A stretch of 64,000 nt of DNA, taken from positions 13,121,501 through 13,185,500 of the forward strand of contig OY754335.1 of NCBI GenBank assembly GCA_963573305.1, given 5' to 3'. This document shows positions 32,926 to 43,445 of this stretch, one piece after another. The notes under the pieces were generated by a model that was not told the DNA's origin, ran no database searches, and saw only the letters and a list, made by a program, of their open reading frames with translations. The position numbers were made by a program, and so were the translations under genes. Within the stretch, counting starts at the first letter, position 1; each line of letters begins with the position of its first letter. The stretch comes from Pyrrhosoma nymphula (lineage: Eukaryota > Arthropoda > Insecta > Odonata > Coenagrionidae).

Positions 32926-35465
32926 AATTCACCGCCATTATTCACCGGGAAAACATCAAATCTTTCTTCATTACAATAACAGGTTAACACAGTATCGCCC
33001 ACCACGGACAAAGGGACAAGAGTCCGAGATTAATTATTATTGTTAGAGAGTTGGGACAACGCTTGGGTGATGAAGATGTTGCATGATAGAGAAAAAAGGA
33101 TCGAAGTAGTCGGGAAGGGAATTCTTTCTGTAAAGAGGAGATGTGGTTAAAAAGTGAGCTCTTGGTGAGTGACAATATGGAAATAGGCGCATGAAGCATT
33201 GAAGCAATAAGTGTGTGTCGGGTTCATTATGCAATTTTTCAAGGACTAACATTTTCTCTTAAACTACGCGTGATCGCCCTGATGCTCATTTAGACTGTAG
33301 CTTGAAAATAATTTCAGTTTCGGACTCTACTTATTTATAAAGCTCGAAATAGATTATATCCTTGGTTATGATAGCAGCAATAAAATAATTCTGGTTTTAT
33401 ATACTGGGAATTTCATTCCAATTCTGGAATATCTGAAATATTGATATTTGGGGGAAATAAAAAAGTTTCAGCCATCGTGATGAAATATTTTTAAAGCTCC
33501 CTTATAATTGAGTACTTGATAGATAAGGGCTTTGATTACGGGAAGGCATTCATATCATTATTAGCCCTTAAGTTCGAAGGAGCTGTTTTAAGTTCATTAT
33601 CCCTTCATTTAAAAATTGATACTAAGCACATTATTATTTTATGTGCAGTAAAAGTGCGTACCTAGGATTGCGGAACAAGTTCATGCAGTCGTATGACATT
33701 TCCAAAGTGTTCTTAGCTATTTTTCGTGTGCGGCTGTCACGGAATCTCTGACGCCGCAGCAAAATCGGGATTTCGCGGAATCCACTGATATTGCCTCCTG
33801 CGACAAGGTCGTGAAATGAAGGCATTGTTCCACGGAATGTTTTTTTCCAACCGCTGTTTTTTGGAATTATTTTTTAAGTCGGCGTTTCCTTCTTCATTTT
33901 TTTTATAAGTGACTTTGATGTCAACATAGCATTTTTCCTTCCAATAAGCTTTTTCAAAAAAAAGGGACGTCGGAATCATTTTTTCTGCGGTTGTGAACGC
34001 ACAGTTTGACAACGTTTGCAAAAACAGTTTAAAGAGAGAAATCGCGAAATGCGGGGTTTCCGAGTGGTCTGAAAGGGTGGTACTCCTGAAACGAGGGGCA
34101 GGAAAGGGAGGAAAGGAGGAGAGAAAAAGTAAAAGTTTGTTAAGAGAGAAAAATAAAAAATTCTCTTGGAAATTTTTAGAAAGAGGGGTTGATTCTTTTG
34201 AGTGAAACCGAAAGAGAGCTAAAGTCGAACCGGACAATGGAATAAAATTTCAGATGCATGCGCAAAGGATCTCTTGCTAAGGGAAATTGAGGAAATTTTT
34301 GCGGGGGGAATAGACAGAAGTCTATCATTTTTACGTGACCTGTTCTTGCGTGGCGAAGAAAAAGGAATATTCCGTTTGGAATGTGTGAAAATGAATCACG
34401 AAAAATTTAGACTGCTCTCCTTGATAAGAGTACTGGTGTTTCCATGACGTACCTGCTGCATGAATTATAGGTACTCATATGTAATAAATGTATTGCGCGC
34501 TGTCAGAGTGAATAAATGATGGATAAAGCAGCGTAAAAGTATTATAAGTATCTAAAAGCGCTAGAGCGGCAGACTCGTAAAAAGAAATGAAATACTACTT
34601 TGGGGCCTAAGATACATCACATAACCGTACAAATGTTAGAGAAGCAATATCTATAGAAGTTTGTTATGTAATGAAGATAAATGTGTAGATAAAGGAGATT
34701 AGATTAAACGAAACGTATGACCCGTTAGTACATTATTACTTAAATATTTAATTGGAATTTATAGGGATGCATTGTTTGAATTAGAATAGTGCATTGTAAT
34801 TTTATTGTCTGTATTATTTTCTAATATGTTTCTGAATTTTTCAAAAACATCTTATTTCTTACTTAATCTAGCCAAATTAGCCAAAAACAGCAATTTTGGC
34901 GTTGATAGCTGGCGGCTCGCAGTTATTCGTGGTCATAGATAAAAGAAGGGAACAGATGGCGTCTTGACGCACGAAAGTTAAACCTTTTTTTGTTTTGCGG
35001 AAAATGATCCACCTAACATGGCTATCGTGCGTGATCGTCCGTAAATTTTATGAATAACGCAATGCTTTTTGGAAACTCTTTCCATTTTTACTGACAAATA
35101 ATTACGGTATGACGACCATTCCACTTCTAATACCTATCCAATCGCCGTTTTGACTTCATAACTGATCGATTCACTATGGCCGATTGCGCAGTTTTGTGAC
35201 GTATATATTCTCCTGTGCCATCGAACCGTATAGATCCATACACGTTTTCTTTACACTTTGCTTTCACTCATTTTACAGATAATATTTCCGCGGTTTCGGT
35301 CCCTTTGAACGTAGGTGCTACGGATGGACAACTAGGTTTTCGGATGATATTAATTTTCGTTTATCTACTAGCGTTAAATATTTAAGGCAGCCGCAATATT
35401 AGCCGTATAAGCTGCAAAAGTAGATAACACAACATTGGATTCAGTTAAAACTTATTCTACATAGG
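32926..35465. other. non-coding stretch, no gene seen
   Basis: A 166-codon frame on the minus strand (33737-34237) crosses long T and A runs and has no domain, so it is treated as chance. Nothing else supported. Confidence 0.5.
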
Positions 35466-35955
35466 GCTCAGAATTAATTACTAAAATAAATGAATGATAT
35501 GGATTAAAATAGCCTTAGCAAAACAAGCGTTTCAAAGCAAAAAGAACTTACTAATTATGTAAGCATGGATACCAGGAAAAGGTTCAGCAAAGCAATCGTT
35601 TGGAGTGTATCTTGAAAGTAGAAAGAATCATGCTTGAGGCAATGGAAATGTGAATCTGGAGGAAATTGACGAAAACGAGCTGGTTAGATAGAAAAAGTAA
35701 AAAAAGGGTTTTAGATGAATTAGAAGAAATAAATTGCTTTTAAAAATAGCATAAAGAAGGGCAAAACTGATTGCAAATTTATTAAGGCATAATCAGTTCC
35801 TGACTTTTATATTCGAAGATGAAGTTGCAGGAAAGAAACGCTACAGCGCAAACAAGAGCTGAATCTAAAAAAAATGGAACAAGGGATTGAAATCGTACGC
35901 TAACTTGAAGGAAGCTGCTATTGAAAGAGAGACTACAAGGCATTGTCTTTAGAAG
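35466..35955 (+). pseudogene. non-LTR retrotransposon reverse transcriptase, C-terminal remnant
   Basis: Three shifted frames together give a recognisable LINE reverse-transcriptase tail. L-K-I-A-L-A-K-Q-A-F-Q-S-K-K-N-L-L is near 35500-35560, followed by D-T-R-K-R-F-S-K-A-I-V-W-S-V. Then come T-S-W-L-D-R-K-S-K-K-R-V-L-D-E-L near 35670-35720 and R-R-A-K-L-I-A-N-L-L-R-H-N-Q-F-L near 35755-35810, ending with Y-A-N-L-K-E-A-A-I-E-R near 35900. This is the thumb and basic segment that follow the Y-x-D-D palm in such elements. Several stops and frameshifts show it is inactive. No endonuclease or Y-x-D-D motif was found upstream, so it is probably a 5'-truncated insertion. Confidence 0.75.
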
Positions 35956-37250
35956 TTGATGATTCCTTCTGTTTAATTCGTGTGAACTCGAGAAATAAGT
36001 AGGGTGAGAGCATAGCCAGGATTCACGCTTCCTTACCCTGGGAAAATTCCTCAGTAGGGAAGGGAATGCACGCGTCTACTCCGAAATGTAAACACGGGAC
36101 TGCTCGCTCACTCCTATTACTAGGTGTTCTGGGACCTATGGGAGGGCACTGGGACGGTGACAAACAGCAAGGCGCCATTTGGAGGTCGGGCTGGGATTTG
36201 TGCGAAGTGATTCACCTCTTGCGATGCACTCCGTGGGTTTATTTCCATTCAGCAATTACGAGTGGGTTGGCCACAAAGGGTGCTGAGGCTTCATAGACCA
36301 TTCACGAAATGCATGGCAAGCTGTGATCTCCGTGGAGCAGCATTCCTCAGAGGAAAACGATGCGCCCGATTCTCCGCATTTTTACGGGCCTTAGTCCGCT
36401 TATGATAGATAGGATGGCAATGATGTTTGTGTATGCTTTTTGAAAACTATTTGTGTAAGGAGTTTATATGAGATTGTTCACTGTAGTAGCCCTTTGTTAT
36501 TCCCCTGCATTAGCTCTCAGCACTCATCTCCCAGATTCCTTATCGTTTGTGCTAGGTGTTTGTCCATTTTTTTTCTCGTGGGATTTTGGTGAGTTGGTTC
36601 GTACAAATACTACAAACATTGCACACAGAATCATCAAGTTTGAGTAGCGCGTTTTGTCCTATTAATTTGTTTCGGAAAGCAGTTGGTTTGCGGTTCGATT
36701 CCCTGCCCAAGAAAGCTTTTTCATTTGGAAATTTCGAATATATCGTCAGTCGTTCTCTGCGGTAGATGAAAAAACGATTCTCATTCGATTGTCACTCATC
36801 TAGTTTCAATGTTGTTCCAAGTTACACTATCTAGAATTCTATACCTCTAGGCTGTGATTCTCCTTCCTTTTTACGGTTATTCAACTTTTAAAAAAACATA
36901 TTGCGCAAAATCTTACTGGGACTTTATTCACTACTGTTCTCACCAAAACTTCTACATGGAACTTCTCCGTTGTAAGGTTACTGACCAAAATGAAGAGTTC
37001 TCTAAAGGTTAAAAGGAATTGATGGATGATGTCCAATCTTTGCAGAAATGACTCATCCTAAGTTAGTTAAAGAATTAATAGCCTGAGACCGAATTACGTG
37101 ATTTGTGACAAATGTTAATGTGTATTTGGTTAATTCAAAGGAGTAGTTATCAAAATCGTGGAACAATAAATAGCCATGAACTACGGCAGACTCGCTGCAG
37201 TATTGAAAATAATAATTGACGTGTAGAATATTCGTAGGTGCTCACCTTAC
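35956..37250. other. non-coding stretch, no gene seen
   Basis: 36000-36300 is less AT-rich but has no recognisable product. GGTTCGATTCCC at about 36693 fits a Pol III B box, without an A box at the right distance. Confidence 0.45.
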
Positions 37251-37308
37251 TGTTCTGGTTCTTCTATGCCAATCCAGTATTCATATGACGACAGGTTGAC
37301 TTGAGGAC
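37251..37308 (-). CDS. candidate internal coding exon (58 nt), gene unknown
   Basis: Read on the minus strand, the acceptor is unusually good. A TACTAAT branch-point sequence (about 37329-37335) is followed by TTCCTTTCTTTGATTCCAG, directly before GTCCTCAAG. The exon has one open frame, P-Q-V-N-L-S-S-Y-E-Y-W-I-G-I-E-E-P-E, and ends at CA|GTAAGG. A second donor five bases on (AAG|GTGAGC) would put a TAA in that frame, so it is either an alternative end or a non-coding choice. The other two frames have stops. The peptide is not one I recognise. If real, it shows that a minus-strand gene spans this part of the window with introns of many kilobases on both sides. Confidence 0.5.
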
Positions 37309-38700
37309 CTGGAATCAAAGAAAGGAACATTAGTACAACGAGTAAATCCTCTCCAACTGTCTCTATTACTCTAGATGAGGAAGTGAGTTATGCGCATTTA
37401 AATAGCCACACTATATGTGCAAGGATATAAAAATTTCAGTTTCAACCACAAAATGAAGTTGTCAGGTTTTTTCAGTAATGAGTGAAGTGCCGAATAATCT
37501 GAAATTTTGCGTTTTTGACTTAGTCTCTGGCGTAAGTTGATGAAAATAATGTGGTGATATAAGCTCAGCTTTAATTTCTAGCGCTGTAGAATGAATCTCT
37601 ATATATTATCAGGTGCACTCGAATCAATGAAATCAATTTTTATTGCAATTGAACTCCGAAAACAGCTTTTTTCGTGACTACAAAACCTTGGTTTATACAA
37701 GCAATGGCGGATTACGTTGAATACTCTATGTATACATACTGTATACTATGTATACTATGAATACATGTACTGGCAACTTAACTTCCGTGTCGGTTGTATG
37801 ACATACATTGATAACTTTAATATTGTTGTATTTTATGTCGTAGACTTGAGTAATTCTCTATATTATTTAGCTGCAAATGGTCTCCTCCGAGCTTTGAGTT
37901 AGTGCCGTCTAAATTATGATTGCAAATCAATCATGGAGTCAAAAATTGTTACGAGAACATGGAAAAATAATTCGATCTTACACGCGAAGTAATCTCTTGG
38001 TTTCATGCTTGGTTCCTCAGACTGGTGAAATCGAGATATTTTGCTGCAGAGTGAACGACCTTATACCCCTCCCACCACGCAAGCGGAAGGGTAAACTTGT
38101 GCATTTCCGATATTATGATTTGTTTTCTGCTCGTTTTTTCACGGCTGGTTCCCCGTAAAAAAAATCCTTCCACGTCCATCTCAGTTATAGGTGGCTCGCG
38201 GGTGTGTCGCATAGATGCGGTGGCGGAATACGAACTACTTGGTTGGTTCATGCGAAAACATGCTGCACCTGGAAGTCCTGAGACGCGGGGCTTCTTCTTG
38301 CTGATTCTCCCTCGCAATACGCCTCCGGCACGCAGTAACTCATGACTCGACAACAATCCGAGCATTTCAATTATTGCGAAACGGCGAACACCTTTTCCCC
38401 GACTAGTTCGTCGTCATGTGCTGTCACAAGGAGAGCAGGGAAAATGGATGATGGAAGATCCGTCCGGAGGAAGAAGAATGGGCGTGGGGGAATGGGTAAG
38501 AAGGCAGGAAGAGACGGGAGGAGGAAGGGTGGGGCGAGGCCGGGAAAATAGAAGAAAGGATGGAAACCATTGAGTAAGAAGAGGACCGCGTAAATGCAAG
38601 GGTTTAGGTGCTCGTTGTGGTCCAACCCTTCTACTCATCCCTTCCCTCGTTCACCACGGGAGAGCGAGTGATACTGATATAAATGGGAGACGGTGGCTTA
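37309..38700. other. no confirmed gene; overlapping open frames at 37.9-38.4 kb
   Basis: 38003-38365 (minus, 120 codons) and 38097-38345 (plus, 82 codons) are open in opposite directions over a segment of balanced composition. Neither product is recognised. The segment may be an unrecognised repeat. 38420-38640 is purine-rich. Confidence 0.4.
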
Positions 38701-39569
38701 AGCCCGTATTCACACGATACTTGATCCAGCGTAAGAGCAAGTATGCCAGCCGGTACTTGTTATTGAGTGCGGAATCTAGTTTGATTCGAGCGGTCCTAGA
38801 TCAACCCCGCCAAGTTCAATGCGCTTTCTTTGTTTTTTTTGTTTAATTTTTTGAAGCCGTTCGATAGTTGGCTTGTTGTTTGTGAGGCCTTTGAGGCACA
38901 TTGTCATATGTTTACGAATGGCGGCTTGTGGAGATTTCCGATTGTTGATATTGAAAAAGATTTATTGCTCGACTACAAATGGGTAAAAGATCTTGCTTTG
39001 TTCCTGCGAAAATACGTGTGATACATAGGGATCATCTTATTCGAGTGATTCATTGATGACAGTGGCGCCGCGGTTGGAGCTTCAAAAAAGTTGTCATGCT
39101 GAAGTTGGGAGTTTGCTATCCTTCAATTTTAGTATCCATGCCCTAGATAATTTAATTTGTACTAGTGAAAAGGCGGCGCCGCGTCTTCATTCGCGTAGTA
39201 GCGCATGCCTACAATAATTGTAAATTAACCAATCAGCAGGGGACCAAAACAACAGTTGGGACGTTTTCACCTATTGTTGATTTCTCGGCTAAAAAAATGA
39301 TAATACCCATAGGAGGCGTTGATTTCTAAAAGTGAAGATCGCCCAGCGCCTATGAAAGCTAATGTGAATTGGTTGACAGCCGCTAGATTTAACTGGGAGC
39401 GAGTTGAAAACTAGTACCGCATCAATTATAAAATAAGGTAGCGAAGCGAGTATGATAGCGATCATGCTTGTTAGTCAGCACGCTGGTTCAATATCACACG
39501 GTGCTATCATGCTAGCCTTAAATTTACTCCTAGAACTTGTGCTGGATCACGTTTAGCTTGAAATGGGCT
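38701..39569. mobile_element. MITE-like element, TTA target duplication
   Basis: The left end AGCCCGTATTCACACGATAC..TGATCCAGC (38701-38730) and the right end (39541-39569), which reads AGCCCATTTCAAGC..TGATCCAGC on the minus strand, are related inverted termini with indels. TTA flanks both sides (38698-38700 and 39570-39572). A 3-bp TWA duplication suggests PIF/Harbinger, but 3 bp can occur by chance. Interior frames are short and unrecognised. Confidence 0.4.
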
Positions 39570-39696
39570 TTAGAGATACATATTTACATTTGTAATGTAT
39601 AGGGCTGCAAGCTAAGACTAAGATGTCAGTTAGAGGAAAATTTTTCCTCGGAGAACCTCAACGTTGTGTGTGTAAATTGCTTGCTATAGTGCTTCT

Positions 39697-39872
39697 GTTT
39701 AAGGTGCTTGGACAACTTAAGGTCATTTTGCACTCATAGTTATTTGCAGACTGGGGCAGCTGCTTTAGGGAGGAACTACACGAACATCCCATCCGAAGTC
39801 GAGCCGATCCAAATGTAACTCACCTTAGGTAATCGAGCGGGAACGGATGTCTCCATTGTGGCAAATCGTTAC
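39697..39872 (-). mobile_element. 5S rRNA-derived SINE (SINE3-like)
   Basis: On the minus strand it reads GGTAACGATTTGCCACAATG, then CATCCGTTCCCG, GATTACCTAAGGTGAG, GGATGGGATG, and a body ending CCAAGCACCTTAAAC. It aligns end to end with 29521-29702 and is somewhat more diverged from 5S. Confidence 0.65.
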
Positions 39873-41412
39873 CAAATATATTATTATTCTTCAATCTCAC
39901 TACAGAATTATGCCAATTTTAGACCTCAAAACTCGGATTCCAGCGATCCGGATAAGGAATCAAACCAGTCAGCCAGCAAACACCTTGACAATGGCAGTTT
40001 AAAGTCAACAACTAAATCGGCGAAAATGTTTTAGGAATATGCTGTTAATTTCCGCATTCGCCATGTGGAATGCTGATCAAGGAATGGGAAATACACTTGT
40101 ATTCATTTTTGTTTTGGAAAGTACCGATTCATTCGATCCTTGCCGTTGGTACTAATACGAAAGTGCTTTATTGTGGTGTTACAATCTATGCTTTCGTCTC
40201 AACGACTGATCAAGCAGAGCTTGACGGCAGCTATTTTTAGATATTTTCTTGCAAGAAAGACATCCTGTCGTAACTAAGTTCTTTTCTTAATGTAATGCGT
40301 TTCTTATGAAAAAACCTGCCAATAAAAGACGGAGTTCTTAAAATGATTTTATAATTTTTTTGGACAAAAAGATCGACTACGAGGTCTATAGCTCCGTCGC
40401 GTCGGCTGAATAACTAAATAGAGCTAGGTAGCCTCGGTCACAGTTTGTATGTACGTTTAGCCTGAACCCTCAGGATGGGAATCCAGTATTATAGCCACCC
40501 CAGAGTTAATAGGAGTCAACAAATTCCTTATATTAATGCCACGGCATGACAAATTGAGTTCGTTTTTGGTTTGAGAATATTATGAATAGAAGAACAAAGC
40601 AAGGAGATATGATATTGCAACTGTTATTTTACCAAATTAAAAATTTTCGGGAATTGAAATAGTTTGTCGGCTAGAGTATTGGATTAGTATTCCGAATATT
40701 CGAATGCAGTCTGTAACGGTGATTTTTCCATGAAACGCTGATCCTTACGTGGATGTTGCTTGGAGAGCTTTAGTACTCTGTGCGTCAGATAGCTTGTGAA
40801 ACTGTGAACCTCTTTATTCCTTTCTTGCCCTTTGTGCCTTGTAAATGCAAATGCCGGTACCGGGTTTCTCTTTAGCCTTCCTCAATTTCCTTACAATAAT
40901 CCTTTCCTCTCCAATGTACCATAATTACCAAATAGAATAACTATCGTCATTATCATCAGTCATCAACCCGAAGTTTAGTTTGCTGTAAATATCCTCTCTA
41001 TTTCCTTACAGCTAACCTGTTAATTCCTTTAAAACTCTTCATAATGACATTATTCAGAATTTATTTTTTGCTTTCCATCCTTGATCTAATTCAGAAATTG
41101 TTCCTATTCGTTTTTCCTTCCACTATTGCGCAAGGAGGCTTTTATTCCTTGCAATGTGTTCAGTGATTCGGTCTTTTCTACTTTGCAGTTTTCATTTAAT
41201 AACTTTTCTTTCCATACTTCGAGGGACATCTTCGTAGGTGTTTCTCCCCTCTCTATTTGATATTGGTCATGCTTTGAGGGAACTCAGGCAGAATTTGATA
41301 TCTTTAAGATAAATATTTTTCTACTAGTCTAAAGTTTTCAGTAGTCGAAAGATTATTTTTTTCTGAACACTTCCAGCATGTATATATGTATATATTTTTT
41401 AGTATACTTCCG
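39873..41412. other. non-coding stretch with one SINE fragment
   Basis: Apart from the fragment at 40665-40740, nothing is supported. Confidence 0.45.
40665..40740 (+). mobile_element. tRNA-derived SINE (family 1) head, truncated
   Basis: GTCGGCTAGAGTATTGG followed about 20 nt later by AATATTCGAATGCAG and GATTTTTCC parallels the A-box/B-box head of the SINEs at 5211-5473 and 61281-61559. The body is missing or unrecognisable. Confidence 0.45.
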
Positions 41413-41443
41413 CCGACGATTACGGCTTAACCGTCGAAACGTC
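41413..41443 (+). other. hammerhead-like motif, single copy
   Basis: CCGACGA (41413-41419), a perfect ACGG-CTTAA-CCGT stem-loop (41422-41434), C, GAAAC (41436-41440) and GTC (41441-41443) lie in core order. The first box has two departures from CTGATGA, and no loop separates GAAAC from GTC. Confidence 0.45.
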
Positions 41444-42073
41444 TAACTATTTTTTGTAAGAGTCCGTTTTAAGTGTTTTTATGTTTTTAAAGTGTATCAA
41501 TATGTTATTTATGAATATGCATCGTCGCGTAGAGCGTTTTCAACCAATTAGAGACATAATTATGTGGGGCCAAATTGAGAATCTATAGAGTTTCCTGTTC
41601 CACTTACCCCTTGTTAAATGTGAGAAAATGATACCTACAAACAATGCATACAGACCATGAAATAGGAAAAAGAAAATAATATTACCTACCAAGTTTACTG
41701 AATAAGGAATGGAGATCAGAAGTTTAAACTGCTAGTGGAAGTATTTACCTTAAGGGTAGACATGCATTCGCAATTATAATACACCTACACGTTATTAGGT
41801 TGATGCAACATTAAGTAAGCATTATAGTAGGTAAAATATTTACAAAAAAAGAAAGAAAAAACAAAATAGGCGAAAGATATACTTGAGTTCGAGGGTTGGA
41901 GTATCTACCTACGCTGTGGGATATGGGGAGTGCGAGGAATGGAGTGGATAGGAGAGATTGACAAAAAGGGCGTTGGGAAGACGGGAATGGAATGAGAGAG
42001 ACATGGGAGAGGAATGAAGAGGGTCGTCCGCAGGAGAGGACGAAAGGGGGTGTTAGTTGTTAAGGTGGAGTGA

Positions 42074-42364
42074 GGAGGAGGAAGAGCGTGGGCAGGGCGG
42101 GAGATCGTAATAGGATTTGAACTGAATGGTACGGATCTGGAAAGGATTACGACTTGGTTCACGTACGCTCTTGGGAACGAAGGAGGAGAGGAGGGGTGGG
42201 GCACTCAGTGGAGTGGGGGCATGGGGAAGATAGAAGAAGGACTCGTGTTGGTGGATTTTGTGGGTGGGCATAAGGTGTGGATTTCAGCGGTTCAGAGGAA
42301 GGGTGGGAGGAAGGAAAGGACTTTGAGGCTTGTGAGGAGAGAGAGAGAGAGGGGAGTTTGGGGA
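42074..42364 (+). other. 97-codon open frame without ATG start, unrecognised
   Basis: Between stops at 42071 and 42365 the frame encodes a peptide containing E-I-V-I-G-F-E-L-N-G-T-D-L-E-R-I and later E-E-G-L-V-L-V-D-F-V-G-G-H-K-V. Purine-rich ORF1 proteins of some insect non-LTR elements have a similar make-up. That resemblance is impressionistic, and a purine-rich strand readily lacks stops by chance. Confidence 0.2.
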
Positions 42365-43411
42365 TGAGATTGGAAACGGGGACTGGCCAGAAAGAAGGGA
42401 CGACAAGGTAGGCATGATGGTGTCAGGGTGGGTGGGTGGGATGAGGTAGGACACAAAAAGAGGTACATGCGGGAGAAGATGAGACGGATGCTTTGATTGG
42501 GTGGAATCGGGCTCGTCGGGAGATTATCCGAGGGTCTTGTAGGGCTTCGGCTTGGAGGTGCGGCGAACTTTCCCCGAGTTATATACTCCGTGGCCAGGGA
42601 AGCATCTTTTCCCACGAATTTCGGTTTATTTCTGGTCATTGGAGTCCTCGTGGCGATGTTTAATGGGTTACATGACGCGGAATAATTTGATTTTAGTAGC
42701 TTTTCTTAACCTCATAGAGGGGTGGGAGGTTGCTCTACCTAATCCTGTTAGTCTAAGACCACAAATCGCCAATCGCCTTCTAATAGAAATATCAATGCCA
42801 ATAACTTCTTGTATATTTTATAAGGAAGGAGTGGAGCTCAGCACCTGATCAATGTAATGAAAATATGCCTATAAATGATATAAATAATAAAAATCTATTC
42901 GTGGAATCAAAGAATCCGTTTAAGTTTCATAAAGCACCTGTTTTTAAAATTATCTATGTGGGAGTATTCCTCGAGGTATCTAAGCTTCACTGCCATTTAT
43001 GATTGTTACAGTGATCTCTGTGCATATATATTTAGGGTACTAAATAGGATTTTGTGTGAAATTTACTAACATTGTCAATTATATTCATATTCAGTAAAGG
43101 ATATTGCCATTCCATAGGAATCGAAAAACTGACCTTTTTTCGATAGATCCATTTTTTAATCTATTTCTAAAAATTCTTCTTCCCGTATTCCGAATGCGTC
43201 GTTTCCTTATCGTTTAAGATGAGGTAGAAATTTATTTTACCCTCCTTATATCGTTAATTGGGCACATGAGAATTCGTTCAGGGTAAAAGCACTTACTATT
43301 GAGTAGAATTGTTGTCCAGTCCGAAAATTTCATTTCTTTTGCAACTTGTTTGGTATTATTTGTTCAACTCGTGTTGTTCTAATGAACATTATCGAAGGAT
43401 ATGGATATGAC

Positions 43412-43445
43412 CTGAAGAATCCTCCTGGATGTGAGGTGAAACGTT
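43412..43445 (+). other. hammerhead-like motif, single copy
   Basis: CTGAAGA (43412-43418), a CCTC...GAGG stem-loop, T, GAAAC (43438-43442) and GTT. One departure from the CTGATGA box. Downstream sequence TTGACCAATCAACG is itself a small inverted repeat. Confidence 0.45.

Noticed and set aside
33737..34237. Longest frame in the window, 166 codons, minus strand
   Set aside because: It crosses several T and A homopolymers, has no recognisable domain and no initiation or splice context.
36685..36705. Perfect Pol III B-box match (GGTTCGATTCC)
   Set aside because: No A box or cloverleaf around it, and an 11-bp match is expected by chance in 64 kb.
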